Shown: positions 11,266-20,065, counted from the first letter of the stretch. The stretch: DNA of 64,000 nt from Deltaproteobacteria bacterium (GCA_021780755.1 JAJXYF010000029.1:186001-250000); one strand, 5' to 3'. Notes: generated by a model from the letters alone, not told the origin. Numbers and translations: made by a program.

Positions 11266-12213
11266 CTAGTCGCCCGCTGTGCGCAGGTCAGGCGCGCCGT
11301 CACGTTCGAGTTGTTCGATCAGGCGGCTTGCCAACGCGGTTCCGGTGACGCCCTTGCGCTCCTCGATTTCGAGCACTTCGCATTGCGATTGCCGGCGCAA
11401 AATTGCCAGGGCGCGACGCTCCCGCGATCGCCGCTGAAGCTCCGCGCGCGCGACCTCGGCCAGCACCTCCAGATGTTTCAGGGCTGGCGCTCCCGCTCCG
11501 CAGCGCACCATCCGCGCGATATCGCCGGTCGTAAACGCCGCCGGACTAACGCGATTGAAGAAGATCGCCGCGGTGTCGAGCTTGAGCGACGCCAGCGTGT
11601 GTTCGAGTTCCAGCGTCTCGGCGATCGCGAGCGACTCCGCGGTGGTCACCGCGACCATCGCGCAGCGCGCCGAATCGCCAAGCAGATTCGCGATATTTTG
11701 CGCTTCGCGTCCGACCACGCTGTCACCGAAGGTCTCGCGCGCGGCAAACGGCGTGCGGATCATGCTGAGCGCCTGCCCACTGGCGGGCGCATCGAACACC
11801 ACCAGCTTCCACGGCTTCAACGGCGGGGCACGCCGCTCGATCTCGTGGTACACCTTGCCCATCATCGTGAGTTCGCGCAGTCCCGGCGCGGCGTGCACGA
11901 AGTATTGGTAGAGGGCGCTGGCGAATACGATGCGCAGGATTGGGCGCGGAACCACGAAGCTCAAATAGTCTTCGAGCGATTCCTGTCCACCCAGGGTCAT
12001 CGCGAACAGGTTCGGTTCGAGTTCGACCTGCTCGAAGGTGGGCGATTTGCCGTAGCTGAGAGCGATCGGGCCGCGCAGGTCCGCTTCGATCAGCAGGGTG
12101 CGGATGCCGCCCCGTGCCGCCATCGCCGCGATCGACGCGCTGATACTGGTGCGGCCGACCCCGCCCTTGCCGAGCACGACGATCAGGCGACGGTCGAGCA
12201 GTCGATCGATCAT
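11266..12213 (-). CDS. ArsA-family ATPase (SIMIBI class)
   Basis: 315-residue P-loop ATPase of the ArsA/GET3 group. Residues ~8-22 hold the deviant Walker A VVLGKGGVGRTS: the signature lysine (GKGG) is kept, but the usual second lysine is arginine. The switch region LIEADLRGP is near 42 and VVFDAPASGQAL near 138. TTAESLAIAETLELEHTL and FFNRV also fit ArsA-like proteins. It is half the size of double ArsA, so it probably works as a dimer. No arsenite-efflux genes are nearby and the Cys triad of true ArsA is not visible, so an arsenic role is not supported. ATG 12213 is the first codon giving a normal N-terminus; its ribosome site is weak. Confidence 0.78.
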   Translation of the reverse strand: MIDRLLDRRLIVVLGKGGVGRTSISASIAAMAARGGIRTLLIEADLRGPIALSYGKSPTFEQVELEPNLFAMTLGGQESLEDYLSFVVPRPILRIVFASALYQYFVHAAPGLRELTMMGKVYHEIERRAPPLKPWKLVVFDAPASGQALSMIRTPFAARETFGDSVVGREAQNIANLLGDSARCAMVAVTTAESLAIAETLELEHTLASLKLDTAAIFFNRVSPAAFTTGDIARMVRCGAGAPALKHLEVLAEVARAELQRRSRERRALAILRRQSQCEVLEIEERKGVTGTALASRLIEQLERDGAPDLRTAGD

Positions 12214-12282
12214 CTGTTTCAGTGATTGACGCTCGCGATGCTCGGGTGCCCACGACCATCCGGCGAGAGCAGCGTTATGTCT

Positions 12283-12315
12283 GTCATCCTGAGCGCAGCG
12301 AAGGATCTCGCGCGG
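12283..12315 (+). repeat. Short dispersed repeat of the GTCATCCTGAGCG...AAGGATCT type
   Basis: The sequence begins GTCATCCTGAGCGCAGCG and continues AAGGATCTCGCGCGG. The arms ATCCT and AGGAT can pair. The same element, recognisable in translation as ILRCAQDD, is known to me from intergenic regions of many unrelated bacterial genomes. Only one copy was noticed in this window. It lies just upstream of the ArsA-like gene and inflates that frame if translated. Confidence 0.6.
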
Positions 12316-12396
12316 TCCTCCGCGCGTCACTCGGCGCACGCGACGAACCCGCGGCCACCGGGACCCTGAGCATCGCGAGTGCTAATCATGATGGGG

Positions 12397-12543
12397 TTTT
12401 TCACAGGGCGAAGCCCGCATCTTTGTAAAAGGGAAGTCCAATCCTGAAAATCAGATCAAGACCGTTGGGCTGCTTGAAACCTTATGCGGTTTCAGCTTCA
12501 GGAAAGCTACAGTTTTGCGCTCCTCAACCAATCTACCCTTCTT
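12397..12543 (+). repeat. Dispersed hairpin repeat, copy 1
   Basis: Starts TTTTTCACAGGGCGAAGCCC and ends near GCGCTCCTCAACC. It is collinear with copy 2 over about 120 nt, with only scattered differences. The central hairpin is TGAAACC-TTATGC-GGTTTCA (12475-12494, 7-bp arms). An insert TTCAGGAAAGC follows the hairpin here and is absent from copy 2. Ends 23 nt before the fabH stop. Confidence 0.8.
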
Positions 12544-12566
12544 CCCCGCGCGGGCAGGCCGCCGCG

Positions 12567-13544
12567 CTACCAGCGGATCAGGTTGGCCCCCCACGTCAGG
12601 CCGCCGCCGCAGGCGTTGAGCATGATCAGATCGTGGTCGTGCACGCGGCCCGCTTCGATCGCCTCATCGAGCGCGATCGGAACCGACGCCGCCGAGGTAT
12701 TCCCATAACGATCGACGTTCGTGAAGACCTTGTCGGGCCCGAGTCCGAGCCGCTGCGCGACCGCGTTGATAATCCGCAGATTGGCCTGATGCGGCACGAT
12801 CAGCGATATATCTTCGAGCTTCACGCGCGCACGCTCGGCCACCTTGCGCGTGACGTCCTCCATGCTCTTGACGGCGATTTTGAACAGCTCCGGCCCCTTC
12901 ATCGTAATCGCGTCGTCATTGGGGCGGCGCACTTCGGCGTCCATCGTGGTCTGCACGCCGCGATTTTTGACGTAGAGCAGGTCCCAGAAGCCGCCCGAGG
13001 AGCGCAGCATGCTGCCGAGCACTCCGCGCGGCCCGTTTTCCTTGACCAGCACTGCCGCACCCGCCCCGTCACCGAACAGCACCGCGGTTGCGCGATCGCC
13101 CCAATCGACCATCGTCGAGAGCGCATCGACGCCGAGCACCAGGATGCGCGACCATTCGCCGGCCCGCATATACGTATCGCCGACGCTGAGCGCATACACG
13201 AAGCCCGAGCACGCCGCGGCGACGTCGAAGGCCGGAATCGTGTCGAGACCGAGGCGATGCTGCAGTTGGCAGGCAAACGACGGGAAGCCGTAATCCGACG
13301 ACACCGTGCCGACCACGATCGCTTCGAGATCGGCCGGCTTCAGACCCGCGCGATCGAGCGCAATCTGGCTCGCCTGTGCCGCGATTTCGACCAGCGATTC
13401 ACCGCTGGAAATCACGTACCGTTGCGCGATCCCGGTGCGCGTCCGAATCCATTCGTCGGACGTGTCCATGCGCCGTTCGAGATCATGATTGGTAATTAGG
13501 GTGCGCGGGGTCGCGCGCCCGGTGGCGACGATTCTCGAACCCAT
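12567..13544 (-). CDS. fabH: Beta-ketoacyl-ACP synthase III FabH
   Basis: 325-residue initiating condensing enzyme of type II fatty-acid synthesis, joining acyl-CoA to malonyl-ACP. The Cys-His-Asn triad is visible: AAACSGF (~112), IVPHQANLRI (~245) and YGNTSAAS (~275). GDGAGAAVL and the C-terminal GGGLTWGANLIRW are typical. The frame is open 46 codons further upstream, but this overlaps fabF; ATG 13544 (MGSRIVATGRATPRT) gives the normal length and lies 14 nt after the fabF stop. Co-transcribed with fabF. No acpP, fabD or fabG occurs here, so the core fatty-acid cluster is split in this genome. Confidence 0.94.
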   Translation of the reverse strand: MGSRIVATGRATPRTLITNHDLERRMDTSDEWIRTRTGIAQRYVISSGESLVEIAAQASQIALDRAGLKPADLEAIVVGTVSSDYGFPSFACQLQHRLGLDTIPAFDVAAACSGFVYALSVGDTYMRAGEWSRILVLGVDALSTMVDWGDRATAVLFGDGAGAAVLVKENGPRGVLGSMLRSSGGFWDLLYVKNRGVQTTMDAEVRRPNDDAITMKGPELFKIAVKSMEDVTRKVAERARVKLEDISLIVPHQANLRIINAVAQRLGLGPDKVFTNVDRYGNTSAASVPIALDEAIEAGRVHDHDLIMLNACGGGLTWGANLIRW

Positions 13545-13558
13545 CTCTATAGAATCCG

Positions 13559-14821
13559 TTAGCTCTCGACCGCGGGCCGAAACGCCACGGTGGTGTTGGT
13601 GCCGCCGAAACCAAAGGAGTTCTTCAACGCGAGCCGGATTTTGGCCGGCCGCGAATGATTTGGCACGTAGTCCAGATCGCACTCCGGATCGGGATATTCG
13701 TAATTGATGGTCGGCGGTACCGCGTTATTGAGGATTGCCAGCACGGTGTAGGCCGACTCGATCGCCCCCGCCGCGCCCAGCGTATGCCCCGTCATCGACT
13801 TGGTCGAACTGACCGCGATGCGCGCGGCATGCTCGCCAAAGACCTTTTTGATCGCCTGGGTCTCGGCGATATCGCCCTGCGGCGTCGAGGTGCCGTGCGC
13901 GTTGATGTAATCGACTTCGTTGGGATCGAGGTCGCCGTCTTCGAGGCATCGCTGCATACACTTGGCGGCGCCCTGCCCTTCGGGTGACGGCGAGGTGATA
14001 TGATAGGCGTCCGCGTTGGTGGCGTAACCGACGATTTCGGCGAGGATCTTCGCGCCGCGCGCGATCGCACCCTCGCGCTCCTCCAGGATCAGCGAGGCCG
14101 CCCCCTCCGCCATCACGAAGCCGTCGCGCTCGCGGTCGAACGGGCGGCTGGCCGCCGCGGGATCGTCGTTGCGCGTCGAAAGCGCGCGCATCGCGACGAA
14201 CCCACCGACCCCGAGCGAGGTGATCGCGGCTTCGGCGCCGCCGGTGATCGCCGCTTCAAGGTAGCCGGCGCGGATCATGCGGTATGCTTCGCCGATCGCA
14301 TGGCTGCCCGACGCGCACGCGCTGGTGGTCGAGAAGTTCGCCCCGCGCGCGCCGTAGCGAATCGAGATCTGGCCCGGCGCCAGGTTCGAAATCAGCTTGG
14401 GAATGAAGAACGGCGTGATCCGCTTCAGCCGGCTCTCCAGGAAAATCAGATGGTTCTCCTCGATCGTGCACAGGCCACCGATGCCGACGCCGACCAGCAC
14501 CCCGACGTCGTCGGCATTGTCCTCCGTGATCTTCAATCCGGATTGACGCATCGCCTGCTCGGCCGCACCCATCGCATACTGGATGAAGAGGTCCATCTTG
14601 CGGACATCCTTCTTTTCGATCCAGTCGAGCGGCTCGAAATCTCGCACCTCGCCCGCGAATTTCGTCGGGTAATCGGTGGTGTCGAACCGCGTAATCGGCC
14701 CAATACCCGAGCGCCCCGCCATCAGCGCGTCCCAGTTCTTTTCGATCCCCGTCCCGAGCGCCGTGACAAGGCCCAATCCGGTCACCACCACGCGGCGGTT
14801 GCGGTCAAGGTTACGTCTCAT
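13559..14821 (-). CDS. fabF: Beta-ketoacyl-ACP synthase II FabF
   Basis: 420-residue elongating condensing enzyme of fatty-acid synthesis. It opens with the family-typical RRVVVTGLGLVTALG. The active-site Cys is in STTSACASGSHA (~170) and the two His residues are in NAHGTSTPQGD (~310) and KSMTGHTLGAAGA (~348). FGFGGTNTT ends the C-terminal core. Length is normal (~412). ATG 14821 follows a GGGAGG-type ribosome site (revcomp of CTCCCTCC). The 141-nt upstream gap to yqeY is AT-richer and may hold the promoter for fabF-fabH. Confidence 0.95.
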   Translation of the reverse strand: MRRNLDRNRRVVVTGLGLVTALGTGIEKNWDALMAGRSGIGPITRFDTTDYPTKFAGEVRDFEPLDWIEKKDVRKMDLFIQYAMGAAEQAMRQSGLKITEDNADDVGVLVGVGIGGLCTIEENHLIFLESRLKRITPFFIPKLISNLAPGQISIRYGARGANFSTTSACASGSHAIGEAYRMIRAGYLEAAITGGAEAAITSLGVGGFVAMRALSTRNDDPAAASRPFDRERDGFVMAEGAASLILEEREGAIARGAKILAEIVGYATNADAYHITSPSPEGQGAAKCMQRCLEDGDLDPNEVDYINAHGTSTPQGDIAETQAIKKVFGEHAARIAVSSTKSMTGHTLGAAGAIESAYTVLAILNNAVPPTINYEYPDPECDLDYVPNHSRPAKIRLALKNSFGFGGTNTTVAFRPAVES

Positions 14822-14962
14822 GATAGAAGCCCGACTCCCTCCCCACGGCTTACTTTTGCCCCCTTTTTAATTAGCAGATGCGATAATCGAAAACACTCAA
14901 TCGTCATGACGCGCGAATATGGCAAATTCACCGGGCGCTTACCTTCCTGACGGGCGTGGAAA

Positions 14963-15394
14963 CTACTTTGGCGCGATCGCCGCCTTGACCGCCGCACTCG
15001 CCAGCTTACCGTCGAGTCGCGCGCCGAACTGATCGCGCAACGCTTTCATGATCGGCCCGATCTGATTTACGCCCGCCGCCACCTGAGCGGCGACCGCGGC
15101 GTTCAGTTCCGCCTCGCCCACTCCAACCGGCAGATAGCTCTCGAGAATCTTCGCCTCGGCTTCGTACTGGGTAATCAGGTCGAAGCGCTTGCCGCGGCGC
15201 GCGAACTCCAGCGACTCGTCGCGGCGCGCCCGCTCGCGCTTGATGATCTGCACGATCTCGTCGTCGTTCGCCTCGCGCCGCACGTCCTTCTCCAGACGGG
15301 TGACCTCGGCCAGCACGCCCCGCACAGTCATCAGCCGGAGCTTTTCGCCGGCCTTCATCGCGGCCTTGAGGTCGCCCTGCAGTTTTTCCTTCAC
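14963..15394 (-). CDS. GatB/YqeY domain-containing protein
   Basis: 143-residue protein of the YqeY family, related to the tRNA-binding tail of amidotransferase subunit GatB. Characteristic segments are LQGDLKAAMKAGEKLRLMTVRGV at the start, IIKRERARRDESLEFARRG in the middle, and ESYLPVGVGEAEL and IGPIMKAL later. Its role is presumed to lie in tRNA aminoacylation or quality control but is poorly known. GTG 15394 is preferred over ATG 15421 because GGAGAG lies 8 nt upstream and family members begin at the KEKLQ segment. Confidence 0.88.
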   Translation of the reverse strand: MKEKLQGDLKAAMKAGEKLRLMTVRGVLAEVTRLEKDVRREANDDEIVQIIKRERARRDESLEFARRGKRFDLITQYEAEAKILESYLPVGVGEAELNAAVAAQVAAGVNQIGPIMKALRDQFGARLDGKLASAAVKAAIAPK

Positions 15395-15614
15395 GCCAAT
15401 CTCTCCGCTGGTTCTAACCAACCTATTTTACGCGAAAAGAGCGCGTCCCACAGCCCCTCGGCAGATCAGCATCGCGAACCCTGTCCAGAGGACCGGAGCC
15501 GGAGGGAAGAAAGCCGCCGCGCGGAGTAACTCGCTTTTCGGACGCGGTCAACTATTATAGGCTCGGATGGTTGCGCAAAGCTCGGAATAGTCGGCGACGC
15601 AAAGGAGACAGTCT

Positions 15615-16919
15615 ATGAAATTTACGTGGTTTCACCTGATGCCGTATCGGTATCTGCCGGACGACTTCAAGGACAAGTATCGCAGCGTCTGGGTCGATAT
15701 TCCGCGCGACCTCTACGATCCCAAGGTCGGTCATCGCCTTTACAACGACTACCTCGACCAACTCGAATTCGCCGACCAGATGGGCTTCGATGGCCTCGGC
15801 GTCAACGAGCATCATCAGAATGCCTACGGCCTCATGCCGTCGCCGAATATCATGGGGGCCGCGATGGCGCGGCGCACGCGCAACGCCAACCTCGTCATCC
15901 TCGGCAATTCGATCGCGCTCTACAATCCGCCGGTGCGCGTCGCCGAAGAGTTCGCGATGCTCGATGTGATCAGCGGCGGACGGCTGGTCGCGGGCTTTCC
16001 GGTCGGCACCTCGATGGATACCAACTTCTGCTACGGCGAAGTTCCGGCGACCCTCCGCGAGAAATATTTCGAGGCCCACGACCTCATCATCAAGGCGTGG
16101 ACCGAGCCTGACGTCTTCGCGTTCAACGGCAAGTACACCAAGCTGCGCTACGTCAACCTGTGGCCCAAACCGATCCAGCAACCCCATCCGCCGATCTGGA
16201 TTCCGGGCGGCGGCTCGGTCGAGACCTGGGACTTCTGCGCCGACCACGCCTACCAGTACAGCTTCCTGTCGTACTTCGGTTACATCGCGGGCAAGAAGGT
16301 CGCCGACGGCTACTGGAACGTGATGGCGAAGAAGGGCAAGGAACTCAATCCCTACAGCCTCGGCTTCGCGCAGGTGGTCGCGGTGGCAAACACCGACGAA
16401 GAGGCGGAACGCCTCTACTCGCCGCACATGGATTATTTCTACAACCGCTGCCTGCACGTCTATAACGGCTTTGCCGACGCGCCCGGCTATCGCACGGTCA
16501 GCACGATTCGCGCGGGCGTGCTCGCGCAGGTCGGCAAAGAGGCCGCGTTGCGCCGCGAGGGCATGACGTGGAAGGACTTCGTCGATCAGGGCTACATCAT
16601 CGCGGGCTCGCCCAAGACCGTGCGCGAGCGCCTCACCCACGCAATGAAGAGTCTCAACTGCGGACATCTGATGATCCTGCAGCAAATCGGCTCGATGCCG
16701 CCGGAACTGGTCCGCCTCAATACGGAACTGTTCGCCCGCGAAGTCATGCCGCAGATGCGCGGACTGTGGAACGGCTTCGAGGACAAGTGGTCGCCGAAGC
16801 CGATGCCGGAGCCTGAGCGCGCGATGCCGGCACCCTTGAATTTCCGTCGCGTCGAGACCAACGGCAAGACCGCGACGGCCGCGGTCGCCCCCGCCCATGA
16901 GAGCCGGAGCGCGAAATAA
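15615..16919 (+). CDS. LLM-class flavin-dependent oxidoreductase (luciferase-like monooxygenase)
   Basis: 434-residue TIM-barrel protein of the bacterial luciferase-like group, using FMNH2 or F420. The barrel starts MKFTWFHLMPYR; LGVNEHHQNAYGLMPSP (~70), LGNSIALYNPPVRVAEEFAMLD (~105) and SGGRLVAGFPVGTSMD are the usual substrate and cofactor loops. YIIAGSPKTVRERL near 330 matches the C-terminal barrel of the family. The last ~40 residues are low-complexity Pro/Glu/Ala. The ribosome site AAAGGAGA (15601-15608) fits ATG 15615. It overlaps the next gene by 1 nt (TAATG), so hydrolase and monooxygenase are translationally coupled. Substrate unknown. Confidence 0.88.
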   Translation: MKFTWFHLMPYRYLPDDFKDKYRSVWVDIPRDLYDPKVGHRLYNDYLDQLEFADQMGFDGLGVNEHHQNAYGLMPSPNIMGAAMARRTRNANLVILGNSIALYNPPVRVAEEFAMLDVISGGRLVAGFPVGTSMDTNFCYGEVPATLREKYFEAHDLIIKAWTEPDVFAFNGKYTKLRYVNLWPKPIQQPHPPIWIPGGGSVETWDFCADHAYQYSFLSYFGYIAGKKVADGYWNVMAKKGKELNPYSLGFAQVVAVANTDEEAERLYSPHMDYFYNRCLHVYNGFADAPGYRTVSTIRAGVLAQVGKEAALRREGMTWKDFVDQGYIIAGSPKTVRERLTHAMKSLNCGHLMILQQIGSMPPELVRLNTELFAREVMPQMRGLWNGFEDKWSPKPMPEPERAMPAPLNFRRVETNGKTATAAVAPAHESRSAK

Positions 16920-17704
16920 TGAAGACCATACAGAAAGTTCGCGACGGCAAACTCTCGGTCGAAATGCATACGTTCGGCAGCGGCGGTGAACCGCTGCTCT
17001 ATCTGCACGGCGCGGGCGGCCTGCTTGGCGTCGATCCCTTCCTCGACGAACTCGGCAAGGACTTCCGCGTGATCGCGCCGCATCTGCCGGGCTTCGGTGA
17101 GTCAACCGGCGGCGAGCAGATCGACGACGTCATCGATGCGGCCCTTTTCTACCACGAGCTGCTGGATGAACTTGGCATCGATAGCGCGCACATCGTGGGC
17201 CATTCGATGGGCGGGATGCTCGCGGCGGAAGTCGCGGCGCTCGACGTCAGTCGCGCGAAAAAGCTCGTGCTGGTCGGCGCGGCGGGCTTCTGGCTCGACG
17301 AGAATCCGATCCCCGATTTCTTCGCGCTCGACCTCAGCGAACTCGGCTCCTACCTGTTTGCCGATCCCAGGTCGCCGCTCGCGCGGATGTTCCTCGCGAT
17401 ACCGGAGGACATGAACCAGCTCGCCGATATGTACGTCGAGCGTGTGAAGCGCCTGTCGATGGCGTCGAAGTTCCTCTGGCCGATTCCCGATCGCGGGCTG
17501 AAAAAGCGCGCGTATCGGATCGCGGCGCCGACGCTCGTACTATGGGGTGCGTCAGACCGGCTGATTCCACCGGTGTACGCCGGCGAATTCACCCGGCACA
17601 TCAAGCACGCACGCGTGCAGACGATCGAAGGCGCAGGACACATGCTGCCGTACGAGCAGCATGACGCGTTCTGCAAGGCGGTGCGCGGCTTCCTCAAGGG
17701 ATAA
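16919..17704 (+). CDS. Alpha/beta-fold hydrolase
   Basis: 261-residue hydrolase. The nucleophile elbow is GHSMGGM (Ser ~98), preceded by the oxyanion region LYLHGAGG (~35). The acid is probably Asp in LWGASDRLIPP (~207) and the catalytic His is in GAGHMLPYEQ (~242). The layout fits meta-cleavage-product hydrolases and related esterases. The start overlaps the stop of the flavin monooxygenase by 1 nt, which suggests the two act in one degradation pathway, for example ring or ester cleavage after oxygenation; that is inference. Two strong hairpins follow the stop. Confidence 0.85.
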   Translation: MKTIQKVRDGKLSVEMHTFGSGGEPLLYLHGAGGLLGVDPFLDELGKDFRVIAPHLPGFGESTGGEQIDDVIDAALFYHELLDELGIDSAHIVGHSMGGMLAAEVAALDVSRAKKLVLVGAAGFWLDENPIPDFFALDLSELGSYLFADPRSPLARMFLAIPEDMNQLADMYVERVKRLSMASKFLWPIPDRGLKKRAYRIAAPTLVLWGASDRLIPPVYAGEFTRHIKHARVQTIEGAGHMLPYEQHDAFCKAVRGFLKG

Positions 17705-17714
17705 AATCAAAGAC

Positions 17715-17740
17715 GCGGAGCTGGCCGCTGCCAGCTCCGC
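17715..17740 (+). terminator. Hairpin downstream of the alpha/beta hydrolase
   Basis: Arms GCGGAGCTGG and CCAGCTCCGC pair perfectly (10 bp) around the loop CCGCTG, 10 nt after the stop. No T-tract follows, so it may be a factor-assisted terminator or an mRNA 3'-end stabiliser. Confidence 0.5.
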
Positions 17741-17751
17741 GCTGAAGCAGC

Positions 17752-17795
17752 AGCACAGAGGGCGGACTCGCCTACGCGAGTCCGCCCTCTGTGCT
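17752..17795. terminator. Perfect 20-bp stem hairpin between convergent genes
   Basis: Left arm 17752-17771 (begins AGCACAGAGGGC) and right arm 17776-17795 (ends GCCCTCTGTGCT) are exact reverse complements with a 4-nt loop CTAC. It could serve as a bidirectional terminator; TTT is the only T-run at either edge. Confidence 0.6.
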
Positions 17796-17877
17796 TTGGC
17801 GGTGCCGCCGGTTGTCGCGCAACCTGAGGATTCGCCCGCCTACCCGAGCGGCCTCGCAATCCGTTCAGCCCCAGCCC

Positions 17878-18000
17878 CTTTTCACAGGGATCAGCCCGCA
17901 TCTTTACAAAAGGGAGGTCCACTCCTGAAAATCAGGTCAAGATCGTTGGGCTGCTTGAAACCTCGTGAGGTTTCAGAAAGTAGTTAAGGTTTTGCGCTGT
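17878..18000 (+). repeat. Dispersed hairpin repeat, copy 2
   Basis: Collinear with copy 1 from TTTTCACAGGGATCAGCCCG to GGTTTTGCGCT. The central hairpin TGAAACCTC-GT-GAGGTTTCA (17956-17975) is perfect with 9-bp arms. Ends ~40 nt from the stop of the minus-strand flavin oxidoreductase. Confidence 0.82.
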
Positions 18001-18038
18001 GGGGCGCGCCCCCCGGCGCACCCCGCATCCGCCAACTC

Positions 18039-19145
18039 TTACCGACCGCCCGCCGCCGCGCTCTGCGTCGCCGGCGACGTCCCGCTCTTGATATGCGGCA
18101 GCACCTCGGTCGCGAACAGCTTCATGCTGCGCTGCGCGACTTCCAGCGGCATGTCGGCATACTTGAACACCCCGACGAACTCCTCCGCATCCATCGTGCT
18201 CGCGACCGTTCGTAGCGTCTCGACACATTGCTCGGGCGTCCCGAACACCTGCGTCTTGGTGAACAGGTTGCGGAAGTCCTGCGGATTGTTCTTGCCCGCC
18301 TCGGCCATCTTGGTGTGGTACTCGTAGCCCTTGGTGTTGCGGAAATGCTCGGGCTCGTCGTACTCGTAATGGTTGATCGCGGTGTCGGCGTAGTTGCCCA
18401 TGTACTTTTCCGCGCCCGCGGCCGCTTCGCGTGCGGTCTCCGCGCAATAGATGAAGGATACGACGATCGGTTTCTTCACCGGCTGGCCGAACTTTACGCA
18501 CGACGCCTTGAAATGGTCGTAGTCCTGCTTGTGATCGGCCCACGCCTTTTGCGGGATCACAAGCATCCCCATCCCCTGCTGCGCCATGATGTCGCCGGTC
18601 TCGGGTGAGACGATCGCGCCGTAAAAGCGGTCGGTCAGGTTCTTGCGGCGCGGCTGCGGCCGAATACTCATCTCGGGAATCTGATTGAACTTCCCTTTGT
18701 ATGAGAACCGCTCCTGCGTCAGCGCCAGCCGGACGATTTCCGCCGCCTCGACGAAGCGCTCGCGCGATTCGCCCATCGGCACGCGAAAACCGTTGTACTC
18801 GATCCGGCCCGATCCGCGTCCGAGCCCGAGCGTGAGTTCGCGATCGCCGCAGTAGATATCGAGCATCGCGATCTGCTCGGCCACCCGCACCGGGTCATGC
18901 CACGGCAGGACGACGACCATCGAACCGAAGCCGATCTTCTTCGTCCGGCCCGCCATATAGGTCAGGAACTGCAGCACGTCAGGAATCATCGTGTAGGGCG
19001 AGAAATGGTGCTCGACGCCCCAGATCGAATCGAAGCCGAGCGGCTCGACCATATCGGCCAGGGTCAAATCGTCCTGGTACACCTGCCAGTCCGGCTTTTG
19101 TGCACGAAAGTAGTTCTGACAGAAAAACGAAGCTCCAACCTTCAT
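18039..19145 (-). CDS. LLM-class flavin-dependent oxidoreductase
   Basis: 368-residue luciferase-like monooxygenase, distinct in sequence from the one at 15615. Motifs include IWGVEHHFSPYTMIPD (~45), GSMVVVLPWHDPVRVAEQIAMLD (~75), ELTLGLGRGSGRIEYNGF (~105) and QVFGTPEQCVETL (~300). A tail of Ser/Ala/Gly ends the protein. The frame opens with TTG at 19151, but ATG 19145 sits 7 nt after GGGGAGGA, so it is taken as the start. It faces the hydrolase across the hairpin region. Substrate and flavin partner are unknown. Confidence 0.87.
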   Translation of the reverse strand: MKVGASFFCQNYFRAQKPDWQVYQDDLTLADMVEPLGFDSIWGVEHHFSPYTMIPDVLQFLTYMAGRTKKIGFGSMVVVLPWHDPVRVAEQIAMLDIYCGDRELTLGLGRGSGRIEYNGFRVPMGESRERFVEAAEIVRLALTQERFSYKGKFNQIPEMSIRPQPRRKNLTDRFYGAIVSPETGDIMAQQGMGMLVIPQKAWADHKQDYDHFKASCVKFGQPVKKPIVVSFIYCAETAREAAAGAEKYMGNYADTAINHYEYDEPEHFRNTKGYEYHTKMAEAGKNNPQDFRNLFTKTQVFGTPEQCVETLRTVASTMDAEEFVGVFKYADMPLEVAQRSMKLFATEVLPHIKSGTSPATQSAAAGGR

Positions 19146-19613
19146 CGGCAAATCCTCCCCGGGATTCGAGATTTGGTCTGCGGCGCTTCGCGCGCAGCGC
19201 TCGCGTCCTTCGGATCTCTATCGGCGGGGCCGCGGCGCGCGCTCACGCTCATCCCGCCGACTCTCAATCAGTGCCCTGTACTGACTTGTACGACCATTCG
19301 CCCCCGAATGCCAACCCGCGTGGCCCCCCGCAGCCCGCCCTTTTACGCCGTCCCGAGCGGCCAAACGGGCGAGCCGTGCGCGTCTCCTTTAAGCGAACGG
19401 ACGGCTGGCGCGCACATTTCAATGTGTGGTAATTGCCGGACTGTCCCGATCTCAGTGGCTCTGGCTTGAGAGGCCCGTGGCGCCGCCGCCCTTTCATCGA
19501 TCGGCGGACATTCCATGAAAATCGTCCGCGAGCGCGAGCGCAAAGCCCGCGCCGTACTGAAAGACCGAGCAGAAGAAACTGCGGCGACTGGCCCGTGCCA
19601 GATACCTCGGCAA
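19146..19613. other. Intergenic region without recognised features
   Basis: Divergent spacer between the minus-strand flavin oxidoreductase and the small lipoprotein gene. I see no credible gene, RNA or repeat. It must hold both promoters, but none stood out clearly enough to report. Confidence 0.5.
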
Positions 19614-19904
19614 ATGATCGGACGTGCCGTCATCGTAATGGTGGCGGCGGCCAGCTTATCCGGCTGCCTGTTGCCGCTCGCGGTCGCCTTTACCGCGATC
19701 CAGTTGAAGTATCAGTCATCTGACTCCTACTCGGGCAATTTCTGCGGCGGCCAATGTGTCCCTAGTGGCCCGGCGCTGCCGTTCTCGATGGGGCCGCAAC
19801 AGACCGAGGCGATCTATCGGTTACGCGTCGCCGACGCTGAGGCTCGATGCAACGCGAGCGGCGCGGGCGCAAAGACGGATTGCGTGGCGTACCTGATGCA
19901 GTAG
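19614..19904 (+). CDS. Small putative lipoprotein
   Basis: 96-residue protein with a short lipoprotein signal, MIGRAVIVMVAAASLSGC; LSGC at residues 15-18 is a lipobox with Cys18 as the lipidation site. The rest is small, with four further Cys in the mature part and no recognised domain. The frame is open 33 codons upstream (ATG 19515), but that would bury the signal behind a charged leader, so ATG 19614 is preferred. Confidence 0.55.
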   Translation: MIGRAVIVMVAAASLSGCLLPLAVAFTAIQLKYQSSDSYSGNFCGGQCVPSGPALPFSMGPQQTEAIYRLRVADAEARCNASGAGAKTDCVAYLMQ

Positions 19905-20065
19905 GGATGTGCCGTGCCGCTATTCGGCCGAAAAGCCAATCCGCTCTCCGCGTCCAGGCGGGACAATTTGACCCATGAAACTGATATGTGGCATTAGTGA
20001 AAAACTAGCCTGCCGAAAGCCTCTCGCGGATTCGTGACGATCTCACGAACACAAAAGGAGGAACC

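Larger units (their letters stand above)
12214..12566. other. Gene-free interval holding two dispersed repeats
   Basis: Between the 5' end of the ArsA-like gene and the 3' end of fabH I see no credible gene. It holds the short repeat at 12283-12315 and copy 1 of the GAAACC hairpin repeat (12397-12543). The open frames through it are explained by these repeats. Confidence 0.7.
17705..18038. other. Convergent intergenic region with two hairpins and one dispersed repeat
   Basis: No gene is seen between the convergent hydrolase and flavin-oxidoreductase genes. It contains hairpins at 17715-17740 and 17752-17795 and copy 2 of the dispersed repeat (17878-18000). Confidence 0.75.
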
